Shown piece after piece: positions 61,825-64,000 of a stretch of 64,000 nt of DNA (its first letter is position 1; each line of letters begins with the position of its first letter). The notes under the pieces are model-generated. The model was given only the letters and a program-made list of their open reading frames with translations. It had not been told where the DNA came from and made no database searches. The position numbers and the translations under genes were made by a program. Origin of the DNA: Isoetes taiwanensis (taxonomy: Eukaryota; Streptophyta; Lycopodiopsida; Isoetales; Isoetaceae); assembly GCA_021234155.1 (NCBI GenBank), contig JAJEKV010000025.1, positions 3,621,773 to 3,685,772 on the forward strand, written 5' to 3'.

Positions 61825-62222
61825 GCACTGGATTGTGCCAGCCAAAGATCACAGTTTCTAACTCCAAGAATCAACTGCGTAACAACATGTATAAGGTAGT
61901 GCAAAGGAGTTCCCATCAACATCACTCTTCTATTATAACCTTTTGCATACCTGATGAGTTTCTGCCTGACTGCATTCTCATCCCTAAAGTTTACTCAAAA
62001 CCTTTGAAAGCACAATAAGCAAGAAAGATCATCCGCATGAGATCCTGCTGCCGGTGATACATGGACAAGCCCGGCCCAACCCACCTGCACTGCCCCTCAT
62101 GCCTACAACACCCTTTCCAAGAGACAAAGCCCCTAACTACCGCATACGTTACATGTGTACATACATACATAAGTACATACTCGACTCCATCAAAATGCCC
62201 AGTTCCGTTAAGCATTGTAACT
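61825..62222. repeat. Diverged direct repeat, right copy
   Basis: The partner of 59,230-59,620, in the same orientation about 2.6 kb away. It ends near ctccatcaaaatgcccagtt. The pair may be parts of one dispersed element family or its terminal repeats. Confidence 0.55.
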
Positions 62223-62317
62223 AATCTTACGGGAGACCCGCCGAAAGTGTGATCTTGCCTATATATCACCCATGATAAATGGTAGAAGTTTACTCACTCA
62301 GCAAACGCCCAGGATCT

Positions 62318-62740
62318 GTTTCCATTGGTTAAGGGCATGGCCCATTAGAACGCTACATTTAGCACGAGTAGCGCCCAAGTTCGAGTTCCATGGTGACCTC
62401 TAACATGGGATTCGTGAGGCCTGACTGAGCCTAGGATGCTCGAGGACGGCATAGCCCTAGGGGTGGAGAGATTGTAACCCACCCATGGAGACCGGCCAGG
62501 CCGAGTGATCTTGGTGTGCTGCCCCAAGACACCGCATAAATGCAGAAGAACCACCATAAATGTCTGTACTTGCCTTGGCTCCGCTGGTTGGCGGGCATAA
62601 AGGCTGCTAGAACGCAAGTACACTCTTTTGGATTGTCCGAAAACCAGCTTGTTGAAAAAACTTTTATTTATCAAGTAGCATTGCTGGACTTGGTTTACTA
62701 GTAAAATTATTGTGTTTGTGTGTGGGTGCATGTGTCCATC
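62318..62740 (+). mobile_element. tRNA-derived SINE candidate
   Basis: The head has an A box TGGTTAAGGGC at 62,326-62,336 and a B-box-like GTTCGAGTTCC at 62,379-62,389 (one mismatch to GWTCRANNC), a spacing usual for tRNA-derived promoters. The tRNA-like end is ccatggtgacc. A GC-rich body follows (gaggcctgactgagcc, ggagaccggccaggccgagt). The 3' end is unclear; a caaaacc near 62,745 may be the tail. It is unrelated in sequence to the modules of the repeat field and in the opposite orientation. Confidence 0.5.
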
Positions 62741-64000
62741 ATGAATCAAAACCTTGATAGGGGTTTTAATATCATTGGCTATGAGAGATCAGGGGTGGTT
62801 CCAGCGTTCGAATAACAACATGATTCTGCATGCAAGGAATATGCTCTGTGAGATATACCATAGTTCCTGTCAATCATGTATGAAATGGTGGATGGGCCTA
62901 ATAAAAAGGAATAAGGATGCAAGCAAAAGAGCCAAAAAGTGGACTGAGAAGCGAATCTAAGTAGATTGAAGATTTTAAGCAAGATTCCACAAGCAATGGA
63001 GAATATATCCATTCACAACATATTATTAATGACAAAACAAAATATATCTAGCTCATCCGAAATAAGTTGATACTAAAGGCTATGCCACAATTGAAAACCA
63101 ATGAGATAATGCTCTATATCATGTACCCTATACGTGGACTGAATTCAATAACATTATTACCCACTCCTAGCCTATTTTCCACCTATCCTAATCGGCCAGA
63201 AATGCCAAGAAACCTTCAAAATCCCTCACGCATTAATCCCTAACCAGAAACACCTGAACCAAAGTGCCTACGTAACAATGATGAATCAAGCAAACCAACA
63301 AAAACCACGGGATTATTTGTGGAAACTCAGTTCATCTATAGATTTGAAGGCTCAGAGTCAGACTCTGGCCTCTGCATCACCAAGAAGACCGACTCTGCTT
63401 GGAGAACGCTGTACTGCTTTCATTTTATCATGTTAATTCGACTTGTATGCTCCCAAATGTATTTTCCTGGGTTGATTATTGACCTGAGATGTTCTAACCT
63501 TATGTGCTTACCGATTATGTCCCTTGTATCAATGAAGACTCCCGTTTGAATCAACTTCTTCGTTTAAATCTTTCTTGGAAAAGAAAGCTCTTCAAAAGAA
63601 AAACTCGCTCATCTCTAGTTGAAGTATTTACTTTTAAATTGTTTGCACATATATACACTTACACGCGACCGGCCCTGCTTTGCCACGATTCATATTTGGT
63701 TTCTTGAGTTTTGCTCTATGGTTTTTCCAGTCTGTGAAAATGAAGATACAAATAAAAATATTCTACAATCCTGTTTAGATTTTGCTTTTCCAGCTAATGC
63801 CCTGGATATACACATTGATATCTAACTTCAAAACTCTGGAAAGCATATTTGTGAAATATGCATCCTCAAAGATACCAAAGAAAAGCTGCAAAGAAACAGA
63901 TTGAGTTGACATATTGCTGCAATCTCTAAAAATAAGTGGCATGCATCACTGCGGTAATATAACTCCCTCATATTGACAAAGAGTCATGAATTTCCTAATC
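62741..64000. other. Unique region, nothing recognised
   Basis: Frames of 60-77 residues occur on both strands. One at 63,319-63,549 (plus) begins METQFIYRFEGSESDSGL but has no known domain. No splice pattern or repeat is convincing. Confidence 0.4.

Overview
The window looks like nuclear DNA of a eukaryote with a large, repeat-rich genome. A land plant is most likely, and a seed-free plant or gymnosperm is possible, but no protein identifies the lineage. The evidence is tRNA-derived SINE-like units, spliceosomal-type donor and acceptor signals near the right end, very long simple-sequence tracts, and no operon or bacterial gene. No gene can be assigned with confidence. Everything here comes from reading the sequence by eye; boundaries in the repeat region are good to roughly 10-50 bases.

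Bases 1 to about 52,560 form one compound repeat field with four recurring ingredients. (1) A GC-rich module of about 300-700 bp occurs about 20 times, always in the same orientation. Read on the minus strand, its head has a tRNA-like A box (TGGTCTAGTGG) and B box (GGTTCAAGTC), so it looks like a tRNA-derived SINE or a satellite descended from one. (2) A tandem satellite with a period of about 100-110 bp forms six arrays (0.5-2.2, 5.8-6.7, 8.3-9.7, 11.6-12.4, 14.1-15.5 and 38.1-39.7 kb). (3) Polypurine GA tracts occur throughout, the largest nearly continuous from 45.0 to 52.3 kb. (4) TA and ATT microsatellite tracts reach 5 kb. The module flank and the satellite unit both carry alternating GAA/TTC blocks that match the heat-shock element (nGAAnnTTCnnGAA), sometimes four or more units in a row. 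Bases 5.1-10.86 kb and 10.86-16.2 kb are two copies, head to tail, of one block of about 5.7-5.8 kb. The field therefore appears to have grown by segmental duplication as well as by microsatellite expansion.

Three short islands inside the field are not simple repeat: 37.24-37.43 kb, 44.575-44.927 kb (inside the A box of one module) and 50.447-50.630 kb.

At about 52,560 the field stops abruptly inside a truncated module. The remaining 11.4 kb is ordinary, mixed-composition, mostly unique DNA. It holds fragments that could be exons: a phase-compatible plus-strand pair at 56.84-57.06 and 57.41-57.76 kb, and a minus-strand fragment at 58.46-58.92 kb. It also holds a diverged direct repeat pair (59.2-59.6 and 61.8-62.2 kb), one tRNA-derived SINE candidate at 62.3 kb, and small tandem duplications. 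The most interesting idea is that the repeat field is a heat-shock-factor-binding satellite whose HSE clusters sit about 100 bp upstream of RNA polymerase III type promoters.
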